From assembly GCA_030062745.1 (NCBI GenBank), contig CP099848.1, positions 959,501 to 1,023,500 on the forward strand: a stretch of 64,000 nucleotides of DNA. Reading direction: 5' to 3'. This DNA is from Capitulum mitella (Eukaryota > Arthropoda > Thecostraca > Pollicipedomorpha > Pollicipedidae). The notes beneath the pieces are model-generated. The model saw nothing but the letters and a program-made list of their open reading frames with translations, did no database searches and had not been told where the DNA came from. The translations under genes and the position numbers were made by a program. Shown in pieces: positions 48,601 to 58,603 of the stretch (position 1 is its first letter; each line of letters starts with the position of its first letter).

Positions 48601-51600
48601 GTACCTTCCGTCTCCAGCTCGTGCACCATGAACTGGAACTTCTGCCACTCGGTGGAGTTGACGGGCGGCGGCGGCGCGAACGGCACCAGCAGGCCCAGGC
48701 CGACCAGCACGAAGAACAGCAGCACGAAGCCCAGCGAGTACTTGACCGCCGTGCGGGCCCGCTCCTTGGCGGTGGGCTCGGCGGCGCCGCTGCCGACCGG
48801 CCGAGGGCTGGTCAGTCATAGACACATACATAGACACAGACACAGACATAGACATACTAGACATAGACATAGACATAGACCTAGACATAGACATATATTT
48901 GGGAAATCCACAAAGCACTTGCGGCTATTTAAAGTCCATCGCTGAGGTGATAAAATGATGCAGGGGTCAGAGGGCGACGATGTCAAAGAAAACTCACGTG
49001 TAAAACGGTAAATGAAAAAGTGGCACACGAAACATGACCAGAAAACGATAAATGACTGTCAGGACCTGTTACTGATGGCGGGCATACACCAAATGACGTT
49101 GCAGTGCGCGCATGTACGGCGGCATGCGCCAGCAAGTGGTTATACGAAACGGCCCGGCAACGCAATACTGAGCAGTGGCGACGGTACGCTCCCACTGCCG
49201 AGGGCTTTGTCATCTGCAGGTTCTGCAGGTGCAGGTCCTCAGCCTTGAAATGAGGAGGTAAACGGTAGCGTGAAGGCTGGGGGACGCTAACAGCTACGCC
49301 AGAAACATCGTAATTTGCCGCAATACCGGGACATCGTAAGAAGCAAAAAAAAAAAAAAACGGTCTTACCGATGACAAAAACTAACGATCAACCGCGGTTC
49401 TAGTAAAATAGAGTTTTATCCTATATCGAGTCCAAACGCCGCTCTTTCACGGTCCATGAACATGGTCCAAGTCCAAGGGATAACTCTGAAACAACTCGTC
49501 TCAGAGACATACTATCATTACCATGCTCCCGAGCAAATGACCATTTTTATATCCCAAGAACATTTTCTGACCATTAATCACATTCATGATGACTTCAAGA
49601 GCGACTTGATGCCAGTCCGTGATTCTAAAATATACATCAAATAAGGAAACGTTCCATAAGTTCTTTTTTAGTTCTTAGTTCTTTTATCTGATCAAGTTTT
49701 TCGTTTACCAGAACGTTTCCATAAACACTTGTGCACATTTACGGCCCCGAAATCACACCAATATGCATATTCTGTCGAAATAAACAATACAATACCATGA
49801 ATAACTGGGCGGTTTAGGTTCAGTGCACCCTCTAACGCACAGAGATCTCTTTTCCGGAGTTCTGGGAGCGTACATGGAACTCGGATCCGGTCTTAAAGAC
49901 ACCCCTGACACGTAAAAGGGGTCCTTGCTGCCTCTAGTAACCGCCAGAGCGTTGAATAAGACTCTCGTTAAGGGCCTGGCAGTATACAAACCCTCATAAT
50001 CCCTCGAAGACCTCTTAGGGCTTCCACAAACTCCTGATCATACCTAGGTGGCCTCTTAAATTGTCATGAGGCTTATGCTGAACCCTCAAGTACCTCAGAG
50101 CGTATAAGATGCTTGACATTCTCAACTGACGCTTAAGAGGGTCCCAGACACGCAAAAGGGTCCTCGTTCTAGTCTGAGAGACATACGGAACGTACACAGC
50201 GCTCCTGCTAAAACTTCAAGGGGATCGGAAGTAAAAGAGCCTCAGTTCGAGCCTTGGTTCGCAAATGGACGAGGAAATGTCTGGTCCAACCAGACGGACA
50301 TCTGAAGCATCTTGGGACCATCCTGTGGCCTTCACGACCCTGGTCGTGCAAAGAACTCATCAAACGTCCAGGATCCCGTGAATTTGTCGCAGCAGTGCCC
50401 TTCCCGAAATGATTTGCCTGCATAACGCAGCAAAGACGAGATTAAAACTTAAGCGGGGAGGAGTTCATGGAGGCAAATGAGATTAAAAACTCGGCGTGCA
50501 AAACGCATCGAGTTCACGCTCGCGAACACTGCTAATTCACTAAGATCACAGACGCGTAGCGGGGTCACCATCTGGACGCGCCGGTGTTATAGCGTCACAT
50601 AAACGGATCTGCGGAACCAGGCCAGCAGGGTGGCATCGGGCGGTGCCATGTTTGGGGAGAGCCAGCCACATTGTCATAAACATATTCCGCCTGAGGAGGA
50701 CTTTTGAGCCCTGCTGAACACGGCCTGGTGCCGAACGTCTATCAAACGAAATAACGGGCCCACAATCGTGGACCCCTCCTGGTGACTATGGACATACCGC
50801 GAACGGCGAGTGAAATCGTCCAGGGACATTCCGGTACTCACCTATTTCCTAAAAACGACGCGGTAATTTCTTCCATGACACAAGGTAATCTGTGCATTTT
50901 CGTATCAGCCACGTTGAAAGCCAGGCTGATGCTCGTTAAATACCAAAATCAACATGCATTCTATGGGGCAGAGGTGGCGAGGTGAAGGCTTACGTGACAA
51001 ATACGTGCGTTCCCATGCCAGCGTGCGTTCCCCATGCTAACAATCCCAGGCCACAGGGTATGCAGACCTCTCGACAGCCATGTTCGCTAAGGCATATCAA
51101 ACGCTGGCCGATAGTACGTGTCCGCAGTGTTTGCAGTCCGCAGTCCGCAGTCCGCAGTCTGCAGTCCACAGTCTTTAAACAGGTGGCAGACCGCCGGCTG
51201 CGCCTCACGGCGAGCCGTGCTACCACGGGCAGGTACTCACGTCTCCCGCACCGCCGGCTCACGGTAGAAAAAGTACGCGAACGGCAGCAAGAAGAACACC
51301 ACGAAGAAGACTAGCGTGTAGAGGACTGAAAAGTGTCAACATATTTCGATCAAACCCTGCGCTCGTCATCCCAGAAGACGACGTCGCACCGGGCTTCGAG
51401 GTTCGAGGATGTCTGAAAACCGCCGCGGATGACATCTAAATCAAAATTCGAATTATGTCAATGTATTGCAATACATCTGACATAGTCTGAATTTCATTTA
51501 TCACCTTGATCATACTTGCCATAGACAAAATACAATAACATCGAAACCCTGTTAACGACGTGAACCGATGTTCACACGAAATCGGATCAGGCGAGGGAAC

Positions 51601-52215
51601 CGACCAAAATCCTTCCAGTACGGCCAAAGGTATGAGCCAATCACGAAAACTAGAAACGTAAGAAAGGTTCGAGAACGCATCTTGCCAAATCTGCTTTTTC
51701 TTCGTCGAAAAATAATCGCCGCTCGCGAATTTTAGACATACGCAAACTGCCTACGAAAAACTGCATGCTTCAACGATCGACATCCATATCAGTACGCAGT
51801 GTAACGACGAGCGTACTTCTAATCACGAAGACACATCAATCCTGACCGAAGCGTCTTCACAATTTTAACCCAGCAACCCTGTCATCCCAGGGCACGCCAA
51901 CGACGGGTGGAGTCGACCCGGCAGCCGTCCCGGCTCACCATAATATCCGTCCATGATGGTCTTCTCGAGCCGCTCGCGCGTGGCGTTGGTCGCCGCCCAC
52001 GGCTCGAACGTGCCGTCCTTGGTCTTGAAACTGCTGATGGCGTAGACGTCCACGGGGATGATGACGAGCACCAGCAGCGTGATGGACAGACTGGTGGCCA
52101 CCATGGCGCTGACCAGCCAGCTGCGCACGCTGCGGTGCTGGTAGTAGAGCACGTACAGCCAGGAGACGGCCGACACCACCTGCCGCGCGCAGGCCGGCAG
52201 CCAGTGAGCCGCCAT
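39592..52215 (-). CDS. LMBRD1: LMBRD1, lysosomal cobalamin transporter LMBD1 (ten coding exons)
   Basis: LMBD1 is a multi-pass lysosomal membrane protein that, with ABCD4, exports cobalamin (vitamin B12) to the cytosol; loss causes cblF disease in humans. Exons in transcript order are 51939-52215, 51241-51325, 48605-48789, 47482-47681, 44938-45059, 44263-44355, 43705-43912, 42738-42917, 40454-40588 and 39592-39693. All have GT-AG borders and compatible phases, giving 528 residues (human 540). Diagnostic matches are IIPVDVYAISSFK..DGTFEPWA, DGYY/LYTLVFF, VNSTEWQKF, LSNIDKALHSLGMKSGYI, PLDYILYLLL, GRTRPHGL, SVAPHYTMYG and YWATWMFLA. The tail contains EHDRLL, an acidic dileucine signal of the type used for lysosomal sorting. 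Minisatellites sit on four of the introns' splice junctions. The start is uncertain: an alternative acceptor before 52179 would imply a missing upstream first exon. Confidence 0.94.
39684..39938. repeat. 58-bp minisatellite over the exon 10 acceptor of LMBRD1
   Basis: Copies start at 39684, 39742, 39800, 39858 and 39916. The first four are essentially perfect and the fifth is partial. Each copy contains, on the minus strand, gtgttgccgcag followed by TCGGTGGTGG, which is the true acceptor plus the first ten bases of exon 10. The unit length is not a multiple of three, so only a shift of three copies would keep the frame. Confidence 0.95.
40454..40588 (-). CDS. LMBRD1: LMBRD1 exon 9
   Basis: This exon encodes VLPCSTLAPAGECVLSRM, then LLRFSYKAWIFGAVFYWATW and MFLA, aligning with the human lumenal CDADAPEDQC and the helix ending FGNWAFLG. 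The acceptor gtgccgtgcag|GTGTTGCC is inferred from the phase (0 to 0) and the alignment. It is the edge copy of the large 44-bp array in the intron. The donor is CTGGCG|gtgagt. Confidence 0.85.
40589..41685. repeat. 44-bp minisatellite in LMBRD1 intron 8
   Basis: About 23 tandem copies of a 44-bp unit are present, with a few shortened or mutated copies (near 40865, 41045, 41080 and 41270). On the minus strand every unit contains gtgccgtgcag|gtgttgccctgct, identical to the exon 9 acceptor and the first 13 exon bases. The pattern leaves long open frames (up to 487 codons), which are repeat artefacts unless decoy acceptors are used. Confidence 0.95.
41686..42175. repeat. Higher-order 40/80-bp repeat extension in LMBRD1 intron 8
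   Basis: This continues the 44-bp array but uses a derived unit with cacatcccgcaccggcacac in place of the aacacctgcacggcac core. An 80-bp compound unit occurs at 41691-41770, 41891-41970 and 41971-42050 with almost no differences. The acceptor-like cag|gtgttg core is lost here. This suggests recent amplification of a diverged edge of the array. Confidence 0.9.
42738..42917 (-). CDS. LMBRD1: LMBRD1 exon 8
   Basis: This exon encodes LYSVRPGRTRPHGL, a helix (LVLLVLSLVYVLLALNVLLL), SVAPHYTMYGDQRYARG and NSSVKYE. It aligns with human LYKIRRGRTRPQALL and SLAPQYVMYGSQNY. The acceptor is gttctgctgcag. The same acceptor plus about 12 exon bases recurs in tandem upstream in the intron. The donor is TACGAG|gtgggt. 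Confidence 0.93.
42905..43390. repeat. 45-52 bp minisatellite over the exon 8 acceptor of LMBRD1
   Basis: The string agtacagctgcag occurs at 42911, 42956, 43001, 43047, 43099 and 43151, with a decayed copy at 43337. On the minus strand each clear copy carries ctgctgcag|CTGTACTC (cag|CTGTACTT or cag|CTTTACTC in more distant ones), like the true exon 8 acceptor. Between 43190 and 43330 the repeats are degenerate. Use of the next acceptor upstream (42962) would bring in a TGA. Confidence 0.92.
43705..43912 (-). CDS. LMBRD1: LMBRD1 exon 7
   Basis: This exon encodes IDKALHSLGMKSGYILPERQ, PNPMDWLLAQ and a membrane helix beginning PLDYILYLLLIF, then GIRVFAIK. It is the best conserved segment relative to human LMBD1. 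The acceptor is acaacgcag and the donor ATCAAG|gtaggc. Confidence 0.95.
44263..44355 (-). CDS. LMBRD1: LMBRD1 exon 6
   Basis: This 93-bp exon encodes CSGVLRPCEVCLGVTVAFVG and ALTFTALLLS, aligning with human FCGALRPLKIVWGIFFILVA. The acceptor is gtggacag and the donor AGCAA|gtgagt. The split Asn codon is completed in exon 7, giving LSNIDKALHS. Confidence 0.93.
44765..44990. repeat. 53-bp repeat starting at the exon 5 donor of LMBRD1
   Basis: The motif cacctg, the complement of a CAG|GTG donor, lies at 44935 (true donor), 44882 and 44829, with a mutated copy at 44777, giving spacings of 53, 53 and 52 bp. The two middle copies share a 53-bp unit including gggagggatcctgtcacctg. The exon-side copy is more diverged. 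Confidence 0.87.
44938..45059 (-). CDS. LMBRD1: LMBRD1 exon 5
   Basis: This exon encodes ANYSTFPSWQADRLAELERE followed by EALLARREQELTDAVGAWPN, aligning with the human ERLRTLKKRERHLEFIENSW coil. The donor is CCCAACAG|gtgagc, phase 2. It is the first copy of a 53-bp tandem repeat whose further copies lie in the intron. Reading past this donor meets a TGA at once. Confidence 0.9.
47482..47681 (-). CDS. LMBRD1: LMBRD1 exon 4
   Basis: This exon encodes GEDVVSILLYSLSLVGMC and LVGYTGLGLSLWPIRLLRG, matching the human SLTLIGM..ITYTAYG..ALPLNLIKG helix and loop. A charged, probably coiled-coil stretch (SVQEQREDVRQERRRLQ) follows. The acceptor is gcccggcag and the donor GACCAG|gtggga. Confidence 0.93.
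47761..47808. repeat. (CATAA)n microsatellite
   Basis: A pentanucleotide ataac repeat, pure for about five to six units at the right end, lies in LMBRD1 intron 3 near the exon 4 acceptor. Confidence 0.85.
48291..48574. repeat. 29/33-bp E-box minisatellite in LMBRD1 intron 3
   Basis: Nine tandem copies of a unit made of GAGAGCTCCGCCCGGAGCACA plus CACGTGT are present, in a long (33-bp, with gtccc) and a short (29-bp) form. Eight copies contain an intact CACGTG palindrome; the third has CACGCG. CACGTG is the core of bHLH-zip sites, including the CLEAR element bound by TFEB/Mitf at lysosomal genes, but flanking bases here (ACACGTGT) differ from the best CLEAR match. Confidence 0.92.
48605..48789 (-). 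CDS. LMBRD1: LMBRD1 exon 3
   Basis: This exon encodes PTAKERARTAVKYSLGF, a membrane helix, then FAPPPPVNSTEWQKFQFMVH to LETE. NSTEW is the conserved lumenal N-glycosylation site region of LMBD1. The acceptor is ggtcggcag and the donor GGAAG|gtacgg. An E-box minisatellite starts about 30 bp inside the following intron. Confidence 0.93.
48818..48897. repeat. (ACATAG)n microsatellite
   Basis: This hexanucleotide agacat repeat has small variations and lies just upstream of LMBRD1 exon 3, in intron 2. On the transcript strand it is pyrimidine/TG-rich and about 30 bases from the exon 3 acceptor. Confidence 0.9.
51127..51175. repeat. (GCAGTCC)n microsatellite
   Basis: Six units of a heptanucleotide gcagtcc/gcagtct repeat lie in LMBRD1 intron 2, about 70 bp from the exon 2 donor. 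On the transcript strand they read ggactgc. Confidence 0.85.
51241..51325 (-). CDS. LMBRD1: LMBRD1 exon 2
   Basis: This exon encodes VLYTLVFFVVFFLLPFAYF and FYREPAVRE, a transmembrane helix aligning with the human LYSVILFCVFFWIPFVYFYY segment. The acceptor is cacttttcag and the donor GGAGAC|gtgagt; 85 bp fits phases 1 and 2. Confidence 0.93.
51939..52215 (-). CDS. LMBRD1: LMBRD1 exon 1 (or exon 2 if a first exon is missing)
   Basis: From the ATG at 52213-52215 this exon encodes MAAHWLPACARQVVSAVSWL, then a hydrophobic segment ending VLVIIPVDVYAISS, then KDGTFEPWAATNATRERLEK to DGYY. The donor is ATTATG|gtgagc, phase 1. The ATG has a weak context and leaves the first membrane helix about nine residues shorter than in human. 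A cag|GTGGTGTCG acceptor ending at 52180, phase 0, is the alternative left border, and would place the first coding exon further upstream, unidentified. Confidence 0.85.
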
Positions 52216-55200
52216 AAGCCGGCACCGAGGTGGCGCCCGCAAAACCGCAAAACCGGCAAAACCGTCACTTGTTCTCCCAGGCCCCATCGAATCGCCAACT
52301 GCAGATCTGGATTTCCCCACCTCTGTCAGGGACTGTCGCGGGCATCACACCGTCAGCGACAGCACGCGTGTCACGCACGTCTGCTTGCTCGCCAGATCAT
52401 TCGGGCGACAGACAGCCGGCCCATTTCACCCTCTATTCCCTGGTCAGTCCATCTGGGAGCAAGATGTGCTCTGCACTGGGGAACACAGGATGCAGATAGG
52501 GAGCTATAAATGGAACACATTACAACACGCATAATGTTAACATGCAACCAGCAGCATGGGAGCTACAGAGCAACTGGTGGAAATGAGGAAATGAGTTCCA
52601 TACAGTCCGTTTAGGACACAGTTAATGAATGTAAAAGATGGCTGTGTTGTGTTATAATGGTTGAGAAGCCAATAAACAGCAGCGCACTGCAAGTGGTGAG
52701 ACCAACATTTTTCTGTAAACACAGATGCAAGCAAATGAACAACAAGAAAAAATATGCTGTCAAAATATCTTGTACATACAGCAACAAGTCCAGGAAAGGA
52801 AAAGATGCCTCCCTTTCTGTAAATACTTAACATGCTCCAAGAAAAATACATTTTCCGTAACATCTATTACTTTACCATAATTGAAATGACGATGGGGATC
52901 CATTTCGCCGCAAAGAATGACGGCGGTGTTGAATTCTCCAGGTACAGCATGTCGGCTCACAAGTTTACATGTGCCAGAGCCTGTGAACAAAAGGAGTCAT
53001 TAACCCGGGTCCAACTCGTAGTCGGCGCCATGTACGACCGACTACGGGGTATCTGACCCCCCCCCCGGTAACTTGTGAACGGCGAACGGTTGGTCGCACG
53101 ATAAAAGAAAGCATACCGTCGGAACGCTCGTGGCAGAGTTCGAAACTGGCGTCATTTGTACTTTAGGATAATATATCAACCACTTCTGCCCTGTACATGT
53201 CTTCTCATAGCAGACTTCATGGATTCGAGAACACAGTTGGAAAAGCTGTTGTTTTCTGGTGTTAAACAGCAAAAGAAAATATGTGCTCCAAAAGACATTT
53301 CATACTCCCAGTTTGTGCATTCATCAAAAAACTGCATTAAAGCCAAGCTGAAAAACTGATAACTCTACAAGGAAATCACTGTCTCCATTCAGTAAGAAGC
53401 TGTATGTTCAGCAAGATGCCATCACAACATACAGCAAGAATGTCAACAGTTACTACTCTTGGCAAAATTATGTACTCCGAAACAAAAATTATACTCCTGA
53501 CACCAGGAACAAAAACATAATTTCCAACCCTGCCCGAGAACGGTATGGCTCTCAAAGGCTGTGATTAATCAAGTCTCAGTCAAGGTACCAACGGACAGGT
53601 AAACATAAGCAGATACCAAAACACGTCTAACTTCTCTGATCTGCTGAGTATTACGCGGGAATGTTAAGCTAAAAACAGTGATTTCCTGCGGTACTGCATT
53701 GCGGGCGCCGGCGGCGAACACGGGACGAAATTAACGGGCACCAATTCTAACAAATCTTTTCAATGGGATTTCTTAATACTAGTGATTCGTGTTGCCGTTT
53801 TCCATGCCTCAATTTTGAAACTATTCAGTAGTTATCACTGTACACCACTGGCGAGGCTCTATTCGCGAAAGCCTGTTTATTTCCAAAATATGCACTTTTG
53901 TCTTTTTTTAAATTTATTAGTATCATGTAACAACTCTGAGCATGGGTGTTACAACTGGGGGGCTGGGCAGCATTCTCCCTCCAATATTGGCAAAATGGGT
54001 TTTTGTTCCCCCCAATTTTGGCAAAAAAAAACAACGGGTGGTTTCGATCTGTCGGACCCCGAATTTCCGGGACGTGGCTACATTCATGACCCTGAGAGTC
54101 AGCTCTGTCATTTTCTGTTCGTTTTAAGTTATTTACCGCTGATTTTGATGGACGGTACATTTTGAGTCGTAACAGTTATTGGTGACCTGACTTCAGGTCA
54201 ATGGTTGAAGATCAGTGACACTTTGCCAAATGACTATCACTGGATGCCCGCGTCACCTTACACACAAAATGCTGTCAAAATTCCGCCAATTCCCCCCCCC
54301 CAAAAAAAAATGACGTGAAGAAAATGGACCTCATTATGGGGCAATGACCAGGAGGTTTCCATAAAATCTGCCCCAGCAGATTTCTTTGGACTTGTTAAGA
54401 TCTCCAAGCCCCAGAGAGGTCTATTCTGAAATTTGTTTGTCAAACGAAAAACTGAGGGCTCAACTTTTCTGTACATAGGATCATTTGACCTGACCTAGAT
54501 CAGAGATATGACCTGACCCACGGCCAAAATTTTGATACAATGTGCAGCAAAAGGCACAGCAAATTTCATGGTGCTGCATATATTTGTTCTCTCAGAATGT
54601 CTGAGAAACCTAAGGGAAGCTATGTACATTCTGACCCACAGCTGGGCACAGGTTAATTTGGTCTGAAAGCCAGCTTGGCAGCTGATATCAGCACATTAAT
54701 CACATTTCCACACCTGCAATGCCAAACACTTCCATATTCCACAATAATCACCACCTGAAATCCTCACCTCTCACCAAATAAATTTGTACAAGACTCACAT
54801 TCATATGCACAAAAGGAGATGTGCCTACCAACATTCAATATCTACCAGCACCTGACAATTTGCTATATCTGCCTATATTTATATTTATGAACCTGTAGCA
54901 TACAAAGCCTAAATAAACAGTGCTAATGATCACTAATGTATCATTACTGCAATGAGCATAATAGTAGCTATATGCACATGGGCACAGCTTCTCATGCAAA
55001 ACATTTGCATCTACTCCCAATTTCTTCTGCAGATTTTGACAGACATGTGTTTCTCTATGCACTTGTTCCTTATTTTTATCACCAGTCTCTTTTTTGGAAT
55101 CTCACTTTCCAAAGGTCAAGTGGCAAATGTAGCGCTGCTACTGGTGAGAAGAGTAAAAATGAAGGTTTTATTCAACCAGCATATGCATATTAGTTTCTCT

Positions 55201-57480
55201 GCTGTTTCCGGGGATTGAGCCTGATGGTTTCCGACCAGATGTTGTTGTTAAGCTCAAAATGAAATTAATTTCACTCAAACAATAAAGGGGTAGAGATCTT
55301 CTTTTGAGACCTTAAAAAACTTATCTTTTTTTACTTCTGCAGCAGCATGGGCAATTTATGGCCATTTTGTCTCTTATCTTGCCAGGTTTTAGGCTCTGGC
55401 TGGGAGGCCCCATACATACTTCAAACTATAATTGCTTGCTGAACTGGTCTGAAGCCTTGTCAGTCATCTCTGACATGTTCTGTTCTGAATCATATGACAC
55501 CATACAGAACAAGGTGCTGAAACTCTGCTCCATTTTCCCTTTGTTTCAACATGCTACGCACCAAAGAGGTTGAAGATCCTTTTAGTTTCTTTTCCTTATA
55601 CAACTGCAACAAATGTTATGGAATGCACATTACCACTGTGATGTTCAGTGCAGTCTGATGTCTGACATCCAGGCAACCTGCAAGGGTTGGAACCCAAAGT
55701 TCCAAAGTAGGGGATGCCTTGCCTGCTACAACAGAGTAGCCAAGAACATACTTGGGCAAGACAATTGATCTCAAGACTTCACATCCTTTGGACTAGAGGG
55801 CACATTGCCCTGCTGCACCCCACCACCATTGCTTACATGGCAAAGACATTTGTTCTCAAGACATTTAAGGCAGTGTCAGTTTATCATGCTGTCTAAATGC
55901 AATTCCATTTTGGTGTTGGTTTATGTTTCAGTGCTTGATACCATTTCCAGGGTAGAAATTTTTCTCACTCTTAGTTTTGCCCATTTGATATAATATACCC
56001 AGAACTGGGCCACACATAAAATTACTGCCTATTTGCAGATCATCATGTGCAACACACATCATTTTGCCATATACATCATGTGGCAAAAAAGACAAAATTG
56101 CATATTAAAAGGGGAAGTAGTTGCATTACCATTACCATTTCTGGAGAAAACCAAGTAACAATGCACCAAAAACATGTGACCAAACTGTGATGCCATCTTG
56201 TTCATGCCATTTTGTTCAGAGTATACTCTTTGTGTTCCATGATGTGCTGCATAAAAACTGATGTCATTGGATAGATAAATCATAATACAATGATTAGGGG
56301 TTAGATGCAGTTACTTTTGAAATAGAACATCTACTGATGTAAAAATGGTGAAATGCCTCAATCTTGGAGAGGCTGGTGCTAAATTAGTTACCAGAGAATT
56401 CAAGCTGAAGCACAGGAGGCCAGTGGTGCAGTGGTGGAGGGCCAACAGAACAATGATAATGTTTGTTAATTTTTTCATTCTTCATCCTGGAATGGCAATA
56501 CAGATCAATATACTGTATCTGCCTTATAATTTTTACATGATTCTTACCATTTCTGATGGGAAATAAACACTTGGTAGAAACGAGATCCACTGCTCAAATA
56601 TGTTTTTGTGACATGCACAATCAATGAAAACCTAAACTATTGGTATTTCCAAGTGTGAGCAACAGGAGTGCAGCCAGGATTTTCTTAAATTGGGAGGGGA
56701 GGGGCTGGAGCTCAGTAAGAACTGAAACCATATGAAAACCACCTGCTGGAAGATGATGTGCAATGTGCTGGAAGGAAGTGCAATGGATTTTAGTAAGAAG
56801 ACTCCTATTAGTAACTGTTACACATTCCTGTAAATGGAGTATGGCAAGACACCTTGCTTGCTGCATCCTTGATATTAAGCAAGAAAAAATGTAGACCTAA
56901 GAGATATTCAGTCACTCTTCTGGCTGCACTGGTGGCAGACAAGCAAAATGCAGCTACCTGTTGGCTGCAGAGAAAAGCCATCACAACTGTGGAGCTGAGC
57001 ATCAGCCCCATCATCAGTTGATAATATGCTGCTACAATGTTTATGGTTGAGAAAAATTTTCTGACTTGCAAACAGAGACTCACTTAAAACAGACCTGAAT
57101 CACAGAGGAAGGTATGGCTGCAGACCCTAGGGGAATAGTCTAGACCACAGTAGGGTCAATTTGTATTCTTTTGAGAGGCTCCCACCAGGCCCATCCAATA
57201 CTACTTCGTGCCCCTACTAATTTGTGCCCTGCATGTTGGCTTGAGCCCCCAATATTTTTTGCTGGTTTTAAAAGGAAATGGGTAATGATAATGAAAATTG
57301 GCCACAACAGATAAGAGACAGTCAGAAAGTTGAGAATGTCTAAAACAATGTATCTATCTTTCTGCCTTTTTATCTATACCTAACTACATACATGAGGAGA
57401 TATGCGGTTTTATGTTTTGTACATAGTAACAAAAAACTACCAATTTTTGCTGGTCAAAACAAAGTGGGCTAGGTCACCTG
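52216..57480. other. Intergenic interval upstream of LMBRD1
   Basis: No gene was recognised. CpG dinucleotides are ordinary to about 54.5 kb and then nearly disappear to 57.4 kb, with an excess of TG and CA. Several TGACCT/AGGTCA half-sites cluster at 54180-54520. If LMBRD1 has an upstream first exon, it should be searched for here. Confidence 0.55.
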
Positions 57481-58360
57481 AGAAACCCACATTTAGGGGG
57501 AGGTTACGTTGTCGAGCCCTCGCCTCGCCCCACCACCCCGCAAATCATCACAGAAATCGACACCCCTCACCATTCTATCCCACAATACACCTAAATCCGT
57601 ACCTTCTACCTTTATGACGACCCAGGGTCACGGTGCCGCACTCAACACATCCCAGCACTTCTCGCGATTAAGCGATACGATGACAAGGGAAATACGGCCT
57701 AGACGCATAACACATCGTTAACCTTGACCAAATTATCCAACAGAACGCCGTGATCACACATAGCTCGTTGTTAACTAGTTTCAGCCAATCAAAACCGCTT
57801 TTGCCTTTCATGGACCAATGAGGAAGCTGATTTTCTTAGGGAAACCTTACACCAAGAACTTATTTTTCGCTGGTGATCATGAAGCAGCGTTGACAGAAAC
57901 TAACCAATGGTGGCACAAGCTGGTATCCGAAAGCCAATAACAAAACGGTATTTTCTAGACTGCTGAAAATCATCTGAAATCGAACAGGCTCCTTGCTCCT
58001 CCTGGGTTCTCAAAGTTACTAGAAGCTACACCAAGTCCAACGCCGGCTCTGGACTCTTCTTGGCAAGTTCTCAAGGACACCATAGCCCGCGAGGGCACCA
58101 ATTGAGACTGCAAATAACGCTGAGCCACCGTGGAGGAAACCAGAGGACTGTGCAGTGCGCGAGGTGTCAAGGCGCTTGTTACGCGGTGTAAGTTCTCATC
58201 ATTACGAGGCAGTGTTTGTAGTCGGTGGAGCTTTTGTGCAGTGGGACAGTCACGCTCGTTGCATCTGGCACTCTTCGTGCTTCGGTGGCGAGCTTTTAGA
58301 CGTCTTGCCAACGCCGGGTGTGGGAGCGACACGCTTCCCAAAGTGCTCTAAAGGTAATAA
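57481..58360. promoter_or_regulatory. CpG-rich promoter-like block with four CCAAT boxes
   Basis: CpG frequency rises sharply here between two CpG-depleted domains. Four CCAAT pentamers on the plus strand lie at 57785, 57815, 57904 and 57934, with spacings of 30, 89 and 30 bp, as expected for NF-Y sites. Downstream are two candidate plus-strand donors, GGT|GTAAGT near 58189 and AAAG|GTAATA at about 58351, which could end a first exon. The gene is not identified. A bidirectional promoter is possible. Confidence 0.55.
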
Positions 58361-58603
58361 TTGCATGAATGGTGCAATGCAATGGTTTTCAACTCGCTTG
58401 AGGCTGCACCCCCACGACGCTTCATGGGCAGACGTCCCCAGTCCCCGCCCACCGGTGAAGTGAACAGAAATCCGGTGTGTTGGAGGAAGGAAATATCTGT
58501 CTTTTTTCTCACTTAAACTGTCACCTTATGTGATCCAGCATGATCATCCATGACCAGCCACCCATAGAACCAACAGTCCCAGTGGTAGGCAGAGTTTGTC
58601 TTG

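Larger units (their letters stand above)
48790..51240. other. LMBRD1 intron 2
   Basis: This 2.45-kb intron contains no exon I can support. It contains the hexanucleotide repeat above, an A-tract at about 49347, a heptanucleotide gcagtcc repeat at 51127-51175, and loosely repeated phrases (for example cacgtaaaaggggtccttg near 49909 and cacgcaaaagggtcctcgt near 50151). Confidence 0.6.

Noticed and set aside
48174..48945. Open frames across the E-box array on both strands
   Set aside because: They are repeat translations (SSARSTHVSRAPPGAHT-type). Only the minus-strand part at 48605-48789 is a real LMBRD1 exon.
58130..58463. Two overlapping plus-strand frames as a first coding exon
   Set aside because: Neither starts with ATG in a good context nor resembles a known protein. 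The region is kept only as promoter or possible 5' UTR.
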